Below are positions 1 to 7,956 of a stretch of 64,000 nucleotides of DNA, one piece after another; the first letter of the stretch is position 1; every line of letters starts with the position of its first letter. Position numbers and translations under genes: made by a program. Where the stretch lies: positions 248,001 to 312,000 of the forward strand of contig CAVQDO010000008.1 in assembly GCA_963711255.1 (NCBI GenBank), written 5' to 3'. The DNA comes from GCA-2746365 sp963711255. GTDB lineage: Bacteria; Pseudomonadota; Gammaproteobacteria; SZUA-229. A model generated the notes under the pieces. It worked only from the letters and a program-made list of their open reading frames with translations. It did no database searches and had not been told where the DNA came from.

Positions 1-1322
1 CCGAAGCTGCTGAAATCGAGGATCAGGGCTTCGGCTGGTTGAATAAGACCAAGCGCGGCATTGGCCGGGATACGGTGTCCAGCGGTATTGAAGGTGCATG
101 GACGACGAACCCTACCCAGTGGGACAACGGCTATTTCCAACTGTTGCTCAACTATGAGTGGGAACTGAAAAAGAGTCCGGCCGGTGCCTGGCAGTGGGAA
201 CCTGTCAACATTAAGGAAGAAGACAAGCCGGTCGATGTCGAAGACCTTTCGAGCCGCTACAACCCAATCATGACCGATGCCGACATGGCCATGAAAATGG
301 ATCCTGAATACCGGAAGATCTCCGAGCGCTTCTACAAAGATCCTGCATACTTCTCCGAAGTCTTTGCACGTGCATGGTTCAAACTGACGCACCGCGATCT
401 GGGGCCGAAGGCGCGTTACATCGGTCCCGACGTGCCGCAAGAAGAGCTTATCTGGCAAGACCCGGTTCCCGCAGGAACCACTGACTATGACGTTCAGACA
501 GTGAAGGACAAAATTGCTGCGAGTGGTCTGAGCGTGAGCGAAATGGTCACCACCGCCTGGGACAGCGCCAGAACTTTCCGTGGTTCAGACAAGCGCGGTG
601 GTGCCAACGGCGCACGTATTCGCCTCGCCCCTCAAAAAGACTGGGAAGGTAACGAGCCTTCGCGTCTGGCCAAAGTGCTCACCATACTTGAAGGCATAGC
701 AGCCGAGTGTGGTGCAAGTGTTGCTGATGTCATCGTTCTGGCAGGTAGCGTCGGTGTTGAGCAGGCCGCCAGGGCCGCTGGCTTTGATATTACAGTCCCC
801 TTCTCGCCTGGGCGTGGAGATGCAACAACAGAGATGACCGATGTCGATTCCTTCCAGGTGCTGGAGCCCATCCATGATGGCTATCGCAACTGGCTCAAGA
901 AGGACTACGTCGTCAGCGCGGAAGAGCTGATGCTCGACCGTACGCAACTAATGGGGCTGACTGCCCATGAGATGACGGCGCTGGTTGGCGGGATGCGCGT
1001 GCTTGGCACCAACCACGGTGGTACCAACCATGGTGTATTCACCGAGCACGAAGGAACACTCACGAACGATTTCTTCGTCAACCTGACGGACATGAATTAC
1101 ACGTGGAAGCCTGCAGGTAATAATCTGTATGAAATCCGCGACCGTAAGACAGACAAGGTCAAGTGGACGGCAACGAGAGTGGATCTCGTCTTCGGGTCTA
1201 ACTCAATCCTTCGTTCGTATGCTGAAGTCTATGCGCAAGATGACAACAAGGAAAAGTTTGTGCAGGACTTCGTTGCAGCATGGACGAAGGTTATGAACGC
1301 TGATCGCTTCGATTTAGCCTGA
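1..1322 (+). CDS. katG: Catalase-peroxidase KatG, C-terminal part (5' cut by window)
   Basis: This is the C-terminal portion of a bifunctional heme catalase-peroxidase that destroys hydrogen peroxide. The frame is open from base 3, so the gene starts outside the window. About 440 residues are visible of the usual 720-750. Family landmarks include IWQDPVPAG near the inter-domain region, LAGSVGVEQAARAAG, and in the C-terminal domain PGRGDATTEMTDVDSFQVLE, LMGLTAHEMTALVGGMR and GTNHGGTNHGVF. The heme ligand and the Met-Tyr-Trp adduct residues lie in the missing N-terminal half and cannot be checked. The C-terminal domain is catalytically silent but structurally needed in this family. The end is normal, with stop TGA and a hairpin ten bases further on. 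No in-frame stop or frameshift is seen. Confidence 0.97.
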   Translation, partial: EAAEIEDQGFGWLNKTKRGIGRDTVSSGIEGAWTTNPTQWDNGYFQLLLNYEWELKKSPAGAWQWEPVNIKEEDKPVDVEDLSSRYNPIMTDADMAMKMDPEYRKISERFYKDPAYFSEVFARAWFKLTHRDLGPKARYIGPDVPQEELIWQDPVPAGTTDYDVQTVKDKIAASGLSVSEMVTTAWDSARTFRGSDKRGGANGARIRLAPQKDWEGNEPSRLAKVLTILEGIAAECGASVADVIVLAGSVGVEQAARAAGFDITVPFSPGRGDATTEMTDVDSFQVLEPIHDGYRNWLKKDYVVSAEELMLDRTQLMGLTAHEMTALVGGMRVLGTNHGGTNHGVFTEHEGTLTNDFFVNLTDMNYTWKPAGNNLYEIRDRKTDKVKWTATRVDLVFGSNSILRSYAEVYAQDDNKEKFVQDFVAAWTKVMNADRFDLA

Positions 1323-1331
1323 TTCTCGGCG

Positions 1332-1371
1332 CATATCCCCGCACCGCTATGATGAAAGGTGTGGGGATATG
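1332..1371 (+). terminator. Hairpin after katG
   Basis: CATATCCCCGCACC and GGTGTGGGGATATG form a 14-bp stem with one G-T pair around a 12-base loop. There is no following T run, so it may be a factor-dependent terminator or a 3' stability hairpin for katG mRNA. Confidence 0.55.
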
Positions 1372-1428
1372 TAAGTGGCAGTGACCCGGGAAGATGATTG
1401 AGATTGATGAGTTATTTTAGAAATATTT

Positions 1429-1470
1429 GGGGTCAGAGTATAAAACAGGGGTCAGAGAGCAATTGTTTCT
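1429..1470 (+). repeat. Two tandem copies of the GGGGTCAGA repeat
   Basis: GGGGTCAGA occurs at 1429-1437 and again at 1448-1456. The first copy shares its flank (ATATTTGGGGTCAGAGTA) with the copy at 3620. The second (GGGGTCAGAGAGCAATTG) matches the copy at 8511, so two sub-types are joined here. Nothing gene-like was seen in the rest of the 1323-1800 gap apart from the entries listed next. Confidence 0.75.
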
Positions 1471-1577
1471 AATATACTAATACACATCAAACGCTTCTCC
1501 CACTTCGCCAATCATTAGCCTACAAGGATCAAGGGGGTAAACGGGAGCACTCCAGACTCCTTTGATTTCCGGCCTTT

Positions 1578-1657
1578 CAGTTGAAAAGGACTGAGTGATT
1601 AAATAATAAGCAATTTTAGAAAGTGGCTAAAAAATAACCTCTCCGCCCCTTTGTTTA
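1578..1657. repeat. Diverged copy of the 7732-7774 inverted-repeat family
   Basis: AAAAGGACTGAGTGATTAAATAATAA near 1580 resembles the left arm and loop of the perfect palindrome at 7732-7774. TAACCTCTCCGCCCCTTTG near 1636 resembles its right arm. The arms here are diverged and separated by an insertion, suggesting an old copy. Confidence 0.45.
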
Positions 1658-1722
1658 GCACCGCGGCATAACGTAAGTTGTCTTTACATTTTTCTGCCTA
1701 AATTCACTAAATTTCATAAAAC

Positions 1723-1744
1723 TGTGCTACATATTAAGAGCACA
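1723..1744 (+). promoter_or_regulatory. Inverted repeat upstream of binding-protein gene
   Basis: TGTGCT and AGCACA flank a 10-base AT-rich spacer, 57 bases before the start codon of the next gene. It could be an operator or a leader hairpin. No regulator is identified. Confidence 0.25.
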
Positions 1745-1800
1745 GCTTAATCAAATTTACTAATACAGCAAGACCAATTTCCATTATAAGAGAGCTTACA

Positions 1801-2700
1801 ATGTTTCAGAAGCTAGTATTAGTTATTGTTTCACTCTGTTTATACTCTTTAACTTCACACGCTGAACCTACCTCAACTTTAAACTGGGTCGGCTGTGGAA
1901 TTAGTAAAAAAGCGTATGTAACAGATCTGGCTGAAGCCTTTGAACAAAAAACTAATATACACATTAATATTCAGGGTGGTGGCGCTACCAAGGGAATTCG
2001 GCACGTGGTTAGCGGCGATGCTGACCTGGGCGGTTCCTGCCGATACCATTTACCTGAAGACCCTCGCGAAGCGGGTGCAGGATTCGAACCCGTGGCATGG
2101 GATTCATTAGTCATTATCACTCATAAAGATAATCCTGTTTCCAACCTGAGCCTTACCCAGGTTAAAGACATCTACACCGGTAAAATTACAAACTGGCAAC
2201 AAGTCGGTGGTCCTGATGAAAAAATTGAACTGTTTACCAGGAAAAGCAAATATTCTGGCGTTGGCCGTACTTTAAGAAAGCTGATCTTTGCAGATTTTGA
2301 TCAGGAACTTGCATCATCACAATCTTTTAAATCCTCTGGGCCACTCGAAAAAGCCATTATTAAAACGCCCTTTTCAGTTGGAATCACTGGCATTAGCAGC
2401 GCAAAATTAAGGGATGTTAAAATACTTGAACTGGAAAACATTTATCCCAGTTATGAAAATGTCAAAGCCGGAAAATATCAGCTGTATCGACCACTTTATA
2501 TTACGTATAATCCGAGATCTAAAAAGCTTGCTGACATTAAACAATTTACCCGTTTTTGCCACAGTAGAGAGGGCCGGGAAATTATGCGTAAAAATGGCAC
2601 GCTACCTTACCGCGAAGGCATACACCTGGTGAATTTACAGCTAAAACAGGACATGTCCGCGTTTCGTAGCGGGGCTAATATTTCGGTACAAACCAAATAA
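1801..2700 (+). CDS. PstS-like periplasmic substrate-binding protein
   Basis: A 299-residue secreted protein of the PBP-like (PstS/phosphate-binding) superfamily. It starts with a typical signal peptide (about residues 1-21, cleavage after SHA). The mature part begins with a WVGCG strand, followed by AFEQKTN, a glycine-rich ligand loop (IQGGGATKGIRHV, about residues 57-69) and DADLGGSCRY. Later parts KDIYTGKITNW and a G-V-GR-L segment are hallmarks of the phosphate-binding fold. No permease or ATPase gene lies beside it, so it is either an orphan receptor or works with transport genes elsewhere. The ligand may be phosphate or another oxyanion. A second, unrelated binding protein follows at 2814. 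The usual start is ATG at 1801, with a weak purine-rich stretch upstream. Confidence 0.85.
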   Translation: MFQKLVLVIVSLCLYSLTSHAEPTSTLNWVGCGISKKAYVTDLAEAFEQKTNIHINIQGGGATKGIRHVVSGDADLGGSCRYHLPEDPREAGAGFEPVAWDSLVIITHKDNPVSNLSLTQVKDIYTGKITNWQQVGGPDEKIELFTRKSKYSGVGRTLRKLIFADFDQELASSQSFKSSGPLEKAIIKTPFSVGITGISSAKLRDVKILELENIYPSYENVKAGKYQLYRPLYITYNPRSKKLADIKQFTRFCHSREGREIMRKNGTLPYREGIHLVNLQLKQDMSAFRSGANISVQTK

Positions 2701-2813
2701 TCCAAAAAATAAATGAAATAATGAAATAATTTGATAAGTCCTGCGTCTATGGTAGATGTTAGATTTTTCTCCTATTGATATATTGATATTATTATTTAAT
2801 TCGGAGAGTGGTA

Positions 2814-3605
2814 GTGCGCACTTTTAAATTACTGATATGGCTTGCGTTAGTATTCAATAGCACACTGTTATTTGCAAATGAATATAAGCTTGTTATCCAA
2901 CCTGTTCTTTCAGAAGCAGACATTCAAAAAAATTATCAACCTCTTGCTGAGTATTTGACACAGCAAACAGGTCATAATTTTACTATTAAGACGTACAAGA
3001 ATTTTTATACTTACTGGGAGCGTATGAAAAAAGCCAAAGATTTCGATTTTGTGCTTGATGCTGCTCACTTTACTGATTTTCGTGTACAGAGAAAAAATTA
3101 TACTGTGCTGGCGAAGTTCCCGGATACGGTAAGTTTTACGGTTGTTTCCGGTGAGGAAAATTTTGTCTTTGATATGGAGGAATTGATATCTAAAAAAATT
3201 GCAACAATGCATTCACCAGGACTAGGCGCAATTCGTTTGCATGCAATGTTTCCAAACCCTGTAAGACTACCAAACTATATTCAGATGAATAACGCTAATG
3301 AGGCGGCTCAGAAAGTAATCGATGCGGAAGTAGATGCTGCAATTATTCCAACACCTCTGGTAAATTTGTATAGTGATTTAAATACTGTCTTATCAACGGA
3401 ACCTGCGCCTCACATGGCATTATCTGCAGCGCCCTATATACCGCCCGAAGTAGCAGAGAAAGTAAAAACAGCGCTTTTGAATGCAAGTAATATACAAGCG
3501 GGCAAGGAAATGCTATCTCATTTGAATGTAGAAACCTTTGAGCCTGCAACGAACAGTGTTTACCAGGGTTATGCTGAGTTGCTAGAAGGCGTATTCGGGT
3601 ACTAG
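2814..3605 (+). CDS. PhnD-like phosphate/phosphonate-type binding protein
   Basis: A secreted binding protein of about 263 residues resembling the PhnD family (ABC transporter phosphonate or phosphite receptors, also used as sensor inputs). The N-terminus is a signal peptide ending near LLFANEYK. The next segment (LVIQPVLSEADIQKNYQPLA) and YLTQQTGHNFTIKTY match the conserved start of this fold. The GLGAIRLHAMF and DAAIIPTPLVNLY segments belong to the second lobe. I prefer GTG at 2814 because GGAGAG sits five bases upstream. A GTG at 2808 would bury that site. No ABC permease or ATPase is adjacent, so a sensory or scavenging role is possible. It may be cotranscribed with the PstS-like gene 110 bases upstream. 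Confidence 0.82.
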   Translation: MRTFKLLIWLALVFNSTLLFANEYKLVIQPVLSEADIQKNYQPLAEYLTQQTGHNFTIKTYKNFYTYWERMKKAKDFDFVLDAAHFTDFRVQRKNYTVLAKFPDTVSFTVVSGEENFVFDMEELISKKIATMHSPGLGAIRLHAMFPNPVRLPNYIQMNNANEAAQKVIDAEVDAAIIPTPLVNLYSDLNTVLSTEPAPHMALSAAPYIPPEVAEKVKTALLNASNIQAGKEMLSHLNVETFEPATNSVYQGYAELLEGVFGY

Positions 3606-3619
3606 TAAAACTAATATTT

Positions 3620-3642
3620 GGGGTCAGAGTAAAAACTCTCAA
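3620..3642 (+). repeat. GGGGTCAGA repeat copy
   Basis: The copy reads GGGGTCAGAGTAAAAACTC, where GAGT and ACTC can pair as a small hairpin. It lies between the binding-protein gene and the transposase gene. The rest of 3606-3853 shows no gene. Confidence 0.7.
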
Positions 3643-3853
3643 CAAACATAGACACCCATTAATTGAAAAGTAAAAACAGCCATCTCAACTGAAATCATTT
3701 TGCCGTTTCGCGTTGATTGCGCTATAGGGTTATAGATTATTGAGCAGAAATGTTTTTAAAGACTTGTTCGGTGGTTGAAAATAAAATGCAGACGAATAAA
3801 GACCCTGCGCGGTTTATTTCAAGCACACTATTATCGTCTACCGGGTGAAGAGG

Positions 3854-4855
3854 TTAGCGGCTAGAGAATAACTGCTCACATTGACTGATACCATGCACCC
3901 AGCACCGTCCTAAATCCTCACAGGCCTGACGGACATGATGGGCAGCGCCGACCAGATCTTTAAAGGGCAGCTCAAAATTCTTCGTGAGGTAGACCCAGTG
4001 TCTAGGGTCTATATCCAGCCGTTTTAAGATGGCCGGCAGGTGTTCCGGGATGTAGCCGCGTTTATCTTCACGAATAATGCGGCCACTCCAGTCGGCTAGT
4101 TCAAGATAGTCAGTAAGATTGAAGGGAATGCCATCGGGCATGTTTTCCCTGGGGTTTCCCGCAAAAGCAAACAGCGTATCCGGTTGTCGGTCGGTTTGAT
4201 CAAATGACTTTGCTTTGAGCACCTGCTCTATGCGTTGTTTGATAGACGTGTGATCTGACTGCTCTGGTGTCTCTGCCATCTTTGCGCGGATGGGGTTTAG
4301 ATCCACATACACCATACACGCCGCCAGTGCTTTTTCATCCAGCAGCGCCTGTGACTTAAAGCGACCCTCCCAGAAACGCCCGGTGACGTGGTCTTCATGA
4401 TTGGCTTCTCTGGCAACCGGCTCATTGATGCAGCGCATGAACCAGCTAATCGACATCAGGCGTTGCCGCCATTCTTCTACCTGCACGCTTAAGGCACCAA
4501 ACTCAGCATTGCTTAGTACTTCACCCTCTACAAAGCGTTGTGATAATAGACTGCCTTTGAATAAACCATGCCAGTGCTCGATAACCTCATGCACAGTCCA
4601 GGCGGACGCCTGCTGATGATTGATATGCAACACCACATGATAGTGATTGCTCATCACCGCATACGCGGCGATATCAATGGCAAAGACCCCGGCCACTGCC
4701 AGCAGTCGGTCTTCGATCCACTGCCTTCGGTGCTCGAAGTTTTGCCCGGTGAGGGCATCTTCTCCACACAAAAATGCGCGGCGTACGCAACGAGAAACAC
4801 AATGATAATAGGGGGTGGCATCAAGAGATACCAGAGACTTCCTTGGTTTTGGCAT
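3854..4855 (-). CDS. REP-associated tyrosine transposase (Y1_Tnp family)
   Basis: A 333-residue protein of the IS200-like, REP-associated tyrosine transposase (RAYT) group. The start MPKPRKSLVSLDATPYYHCVS is followed by CVRRAFLCG. Next comes the HUH nuclease motif in the form SNHYHVVLHI (about residues 69-78), where the two histidines would bind the metal. The VYVDLNPIRAKMA segment (about 184-196) is also typical. These enzymes are known to be linked to dispersed palindromic repeats and are thought to mobilise them by single-strand cuts. About nine GGGGTCAGA palindromes occur within 11 kb of this gene, which makes them its likely substrates (inference). The gene looks intact. It is a single-copy resident rather than an IS with clear terminal repeats, and no flanking duplication was recognised. 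Confidence 0.9.
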   Translation of the reverse strand: MPKPRKSLVSLDATPYYHCVSRCVRRAFLCGEDALTGQNFEHRRQWIEDRLLAVAGVFAIDIAAYAVMSNHYHVVLHINHQQASAWTVHEVIEHWHGLFKGSLLSQRFVEGEVLSNAEFGALSVQVEEWRQRLMSISWFMRCINEPVAREANHEDHVTGRFWEGRFKSQALLDEKALAACMVYVDLNPIRAKMAETPEQSDHTSIKQRIEQVLKAKSFDQTDRQPDTLFAFAGNPRENMPDGIPFNLTDYLELADWSGRIIREDKRGYIPEHLPAILKRLDIDPRHWVYLTKNFELPFKDLVGAAHHVRQACEDLGRCWVHGISQCEQLFSSR

Positions 4856-5001
4856 AACGCTGTCCTTTGCTGTTTGCTTGCATGAGACTACAAACTTGGT
4901 AAGCTGGTGTCAATTATTTTTATGGGTGTCCATGATTGACCTCCCACTTATTTATGAAGCGTCTGAATCAAATTCGAAAAATTTGGAAAGAGTTGATAGA
5001 A

Positions 5002-5967
5002 ATGACCTTGTCCGCAAGCTTCATTTCAGGCCGGCGGGTTAAACCGGTAACACCACCGCCGAATCGCGAGTGTATCAGTCAAGATGTTAGAACAAGCCGG
5101 GGTGAGCCTGACATAATAAAAGTGTACTCCAAACGATTGCTGCAACCGTATGTCGGTGTCGTCCAGGTCGTCGATATGGGCTGGGCGCGTGCCCTGAGCC
5201 TGGACGGGAAGAACTGGGCAATACGCTATGCGCAGGACGAAAGCAAGAAAACACTTAATGAACCCTTCGCTCACGATCCGAGAGTGAATCCTTCCCTTAT
5301 AGTGACTATCGAAGGTGATCAGCACAAGATCCGCGTCATTCGATCCTCGCTGGAACCTGAACGGGTTCACTCAGACAAGCAGCGGCTTTTCAAGGCGATC
5401 AGCACCGTCAGCGTGCCTTTCGAGGCGGCGGATCGTTACGAATACTGGCTGCTGGACGGCAGCGATGAAAGCCCCCTCGCACTGCTGCATTCCTGCGTCT
5501 CTGAGGAAGATATGAAGCGGCCTGTGCCACCACCTGAGTGGTTTGCCATTCCGGCGGCGCAACTCGCGGTGCCGGATCCGGACTCAGAGGCGCAGGCTGC
5601 CCACCAGCCGCCGGTCAACTACCGCTTGGCGCAGTTAGTCGAAAACCGAGCAGGCAGCAGGCCGCGGGCTGCATGGTTCGAACGACTTAAGACGACGACG
5701 GATGACTTTCCGTCCTGTCTTATCAGAGATGAGTGGGAGGACCCGGAATGTCAGCGGCTATGCGATCTCTATCTGCAGCGGCTCGCACCACGACTGTTGA
5801 TGATGGATGGCCTGCCCTTCACGGTGAGGCAACGCCTGGAGCAGGCTGCATGCGAATACGTTTTCGATATAGAAAAATTTTATCCCCTGTATCCCGAAGT
5901 GATAGACAGCAGCCGGTTAAACACCGCCCGGGTCGAGGCCCGGCTGCGGCGCGCGAATGAAGCGTAA
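5002..5967 (+). CDS. Conserved-looking protein of unknown function, GC-rich
   Basis: About 321 residues from ATG 5002. The frame is open upstream to about 4936 and an ATG at 4954 is possible, but 5002 has the better purine-rich upstream (AAAGAG). I do not recognise the family. It appears soluble, with no signal peptide or membrane segment. The first half has a strand-rich stretch, VGVVQVVDMGWARALSLDGK (about residues 53-72), and a later DRYEYWLLDG segment. The middle is proline-rich (RPVPPPEW, AAQLAVPDPD). The C-terminal half is helical and charged. It is clearly richer in GC than its neighbours: one 60-base line (5521-5580) counts to about 68% GC, against AT-rich genes on both sides. This suggests a different origin from the adjacent SMR gene. 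Confidence 0.6.
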   Translation: MTLSASFISGRRVKPVTPPPNRECISQDVRTSRGEPDIIKVYSKRLLQPYVGVVQVVDMGWARALSLDGKNWAIRYAQDESKKTLNEPFAHDPRVNPSLIVTIEGDQHKIRVIRSSLEPERVHSDKQRLFKAISTVSVPFEAADRYEYWLLDGSDESPLALLHSCVSEEDMKRPVPPPEWFAIPAAQLAVPDPDSEAQAAHQPPVNYRLAQLVENRAGSRPRAAWFERLKTTTDDFPSCLIRDEWEDPECQRLCDLYLQRLAPRLLMMDGLPFTVRQRLEQAACEYVFDIEKFYPLYPEVIDSSRLNTARVEARLRRANEA

Positions 5968-6114
5968 TCCGGCCTTTATACAGGGTGGTCAAAACGCAGA
6001 GTGTTATCCAGTCTAGTGTCCGGTATATCTCGAGGCACATATAATGGCTGACCCTGCTCTCGATTTAATCTTAGAGGATAATGATCGAGAATGAATTTAT
6101 ACTAAAGAGAAAAA

Positions 6115-6444
6115 ATGACTTACTTATATTTAGCCATAGCTATTGTTGCTGAAGTTGCTGCAACCAGTGCTTTAAAAGCATCAGAAGAATTTACCAACTT
6201 AATCCCAAGCATAATTGTAGTTGTTGGCTACGGGGTCGCATTCTATTTTATGACTCTTGTTCTTAGAGTGATACCAGTAGGCATAACTTATGCAGTTTGG
6301 TCTGGGCTCGGGATCGTTCTAGTAGCCATTGTTAGTTTTTTCTTATACAGGCAAACCCCGGATTTTCCGGCAATTATAGGCATGGGTTTGATTATTTCAG
6401 GCGTAGTAGTAATAAATGTATTTTCAAAGACTATCAGTCATTAA
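6115..6444 (+). CDS. Small multidrug resistance (SMR) efflux transporter, EmrE/Qac type
   Basis: A 109-residue four-helix membrane protein that exports cationic drugs and quaternary ammonium compounds in exchange for protons, working as a dimer. The essential helix-1 glutamate sits in IVAEVAATSALK (residue 13). The helix-3 signature GITYAVWSGLGIVL is nearly that of EmrE (GIAYAIWSGVGIVL), and it ends in a conserved TM4 (PAIIGMGLIISGVVVIN). This places it with the Qac/EmrE branch rather than the guanidinium exporters. The gene stands alone. Its stop codon is followed at once by an attC-like site (6445-6507), the arrangement of an integron gene cassette. The short leader has a purine-rich AAAGAG before the ATG. 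Confidence 0.95.
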   Translation: MTYLYLAIAIVAEVAATSALKASEEFTNLIPSIIVVVGYGVAFYFMTLVLRVIPVGITYAVWSGLGIVLVAIVSFFLYRQTPDFPAIIGMGLIISGVVVINVFSKTISH

Positions 6445-6507
6445 ATCTAACAAATCGCCCAGGCGTGACCTTCGCTTCGCTACGGGCACTTAACACGAAC
6501 GTTGTAT
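6445..6507 (+). other. attC-like site (integron cassette recombination site)
   Basis: The inverse core ATCTAAC (fits RYYYAAC) starts one base after the SMR stop. The distal core GTTGTAT at 6501-6507 is close to GTTRRRY and is followed by GC, as in many cassettes. Between them are CAAATCGCCC on the left, a central TTCGCTTCGC and CTTAACACGAAC on the right. Length (63 bp), order and partial symmetry match a 59-base-element type attC. The core pairing is imperfect (5 of 7) and no integrase gene is in the window. Confidence 0.65.
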
Positions 6508-6544
6508 GCTTAAACCATAAAAGATGGAATTCTGGGCAATAAGT

Positions 6545-6553
6545 GGGGTCAGA
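6545..6553 (+). repeat. GGGGTCAGA repeat copy
   Basis: A copy reading AGTGGGGTCAGATTAAGAG lies just after the attC-like site and 60 bases before the next gene. Confidence 0.6.
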
Positions 6554-6614
6554 TTAAGAGCTAGAGGAAACGGATTTTTTATATCATAATTTTGTTTAGA
6601 AGAGGATAATAAAA

Positions 6615-7145
6615 ATGATTCGAAAGATATGTTTAACAATGACGTTGCTGTGCGCATCGACCTATGCCGTTGCTGATGTTGGTAACACTGGCTATATAGG
6701 CCTGGGAATTGGCACAGTTGATTATGGCATTGATTCGAGTTCGGATTTTGATAACCCAATGGGTTTCGAGCTAATTATTGGAAAAGAGGTTAGTAGAAAT
6801 GTTTCATTTGAGGTTTCATATATAGACTTCGGAAAATCTGATAACGGCGCAACACCGGTACAGCATCTGGAAGCTAGCGCTATAACTGCAGGCGCACTGC
6901 TAAAAGGCAAACTGGGTAAAACTGCTGATGTATTTTTGAAACTGGGCCTGCAAGGCTGGGATAGCGAAATCACAGAAGATGGTGCAGGTGTTGTTGCGAG
7001 TAAAGATGGCACCGACGTATTCTATGGTTTTGGTGCGATGGTAAAAACCACTGACAATATCGACCTGGGTGCACGCTATATCGTGTATGACTTCGATGGT
7101 GATAACGTAACGATGCTTTCGATTAATGCGCAGCTAAGTTTTTAA
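6615..7145 (+). CDS. Outer-membrane beta-barrel protein (OmpA-like small barrel)
   Basis: A 176-residue protein with a signal peptide (about 1-20, cleavage after AVA or VAD), then alternating amphipathic strands separated by acidic or glycine turns. This is typical of an eight-stranded outer-membrane barrel (OMP_b-brl type). Landmarks are GYIGLGIGTVDYG, FEVSYIDFGKS, VFLKLGLQGWDSE and ARYIVYDFDGDN. It ends in QLSF, a C-terminal phenylalanine recognised by the BAM assembly machinery. There is no peptidoglycan-binding OmpA domain. The role is unknown; such proteins often serve as adhesins or porin-like barrels. A ribosome site (AGAGGATAA) precedes the ATG. It appears to be a single gene. Confidence 0.85.
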   Translation: MIRKICLTMTLLCASTYAVADVGNTGYIGLGIGTVDYGIDSSSDFDNPMGFELIIGKEVSRNVSFEVSYIDFGKSDNGATPVQHLEASAITAGALLKGKLGKTADVFLKLGLQGWDSEITEDGAGVVASKDGTDVFYGFGAMVKTTDNIDLGARYIVYDFDGDNVTMLSINAQLSF

Positions 7146-7344
7146 TTAATGTTCCTGATAAGCACGGGAAGGACCAGATCACGAATTATACTGCTCGCTA
7201 TTTAATTAAAGGGTTCAGTGAAAAAAAGAATCATTAACCTTCTGGCGACCACCCTTTTAATACCTTTTATACGAACATTAGCCTCAATTAAATTTGTGCC
7301 CAAATAAAGCTATTTACGTACAAATTAACAATAGGAATACAATT

Positions 7345-7716
7345 ATGCATCCATTACTAGAAAAAGAGCATCAGCAATTAATCGATCTGCTTGACGCCTT
7401 AGATAATTGTATATCTAAAGGTGGCTCAGTGAATCAGGCACATAAATATCTTAGTGATTTTGTCGCAATAGCAGAAGAGCATTTCAAGAATGAAGAAGAA
7501 ATTATGAAAGCCTATAATTATCCAGAGATTATCAATCATAAAAAAGAGCATACCGATTTGCTGGAGCAACTATTTACTTTAAAAAGTAAATTAGACCACG
7601 GCCACACCCCTTTCGGAACGGATTATATGCAATTTTTAAGACGCTGGCTGGATGAGCATTTATTTGATGCTGACGACAGGCTAGAAAAATTCTTATATCA
7701 GGCAGATTCAAAATAG
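7345..7716 (+). CDS. Bacteriohemerythrin
   Basis: A 123-residue single-domain hemerythrin that binds dioxygen at a non-heme di-iron centre. All ligand positions are present: H9, the HxxxE pair H46/E50, the HxxxH pair H65/H69, and the final HxxxxD pair H105/D110. The start is ATG 7345, preceded by TAGGAA about eight bases upstream. A longer frame from TTG 7294 has no ribosome site and would add a non-conserved tail. In known cases these proteins store or deliver oxygen, sense it in chemotaxis, or protect from NO. No methane monooxygenase or chemoreceptor gene is nearby to narrow the role. A perfect palindrome 16 bases after the stop could end transcription. Confidence 0.94.
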   Translation: MHPLLEKEHQQLIDLLDALDNCISKGGSVNQAHKYLSDFVAIAEEHFKNEEEIMKAYNYPEIINHKKEHTDLLEQLFTLKSKLDHGHTPFGTDYMQFLRRWLDEHLFDADDRLEKFLYQADSK

Positions 7717-7731
7717 AGGTATCAAGGAGTT

Positions 7732-7774
7732 AAAGGGGACGGAGGGGTTAAATAATAACCCCTCCGTCCCCTTT
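7732..7774. repeat. Perfect 19-bp inverted repeat (AAAGGGGACGGAGGGGTTA arms)
   Basis: The arms 7732-7750 and 7756-7774 are perfect complements around the loop AATAA, with TTTGTTTG following. It could act as a terminator for the hemerythrin gene. A diverged relative at 1578-1657 shows it belongs to a dispersed family. The remaining gap up to 7956 holds no gene. Confidence 0.8.
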
Positions 7775-7956
7775 GTTTGTTCATCTGTAAAAAATAATTA
7801 AATCCTGTCAAAATTCTTTACACTATTTGAGCTCCACACTCCCGCTACTTATCCTATATTATTGTTTTAATTACCTATAATCTTTGCGGCATATAAATTG
7901 CATCATAATATCTAATGATCCTGTTCGATAGTGCCTACATTTGAGGAGATCCTGTT

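Noticed and set aside
2075..2100. tRNA T-arm-like GGATTCGAACCC
   Set aside because: It lies in the PstS-like coding frame (GAGFEPV) and no cloverleaf can be built around it.
6001..6510. A full integron array
   Set aside because: Only one gene with one attC-like site is present and no integrase or second attC was found.
7219..7308. Short frame starting GTG with a signal-peptide-like sequence (MKKRIINLLATTLL)
   Set aside because: It stops after 29 codons and overlaps the hemerythrin leader; probably debris.
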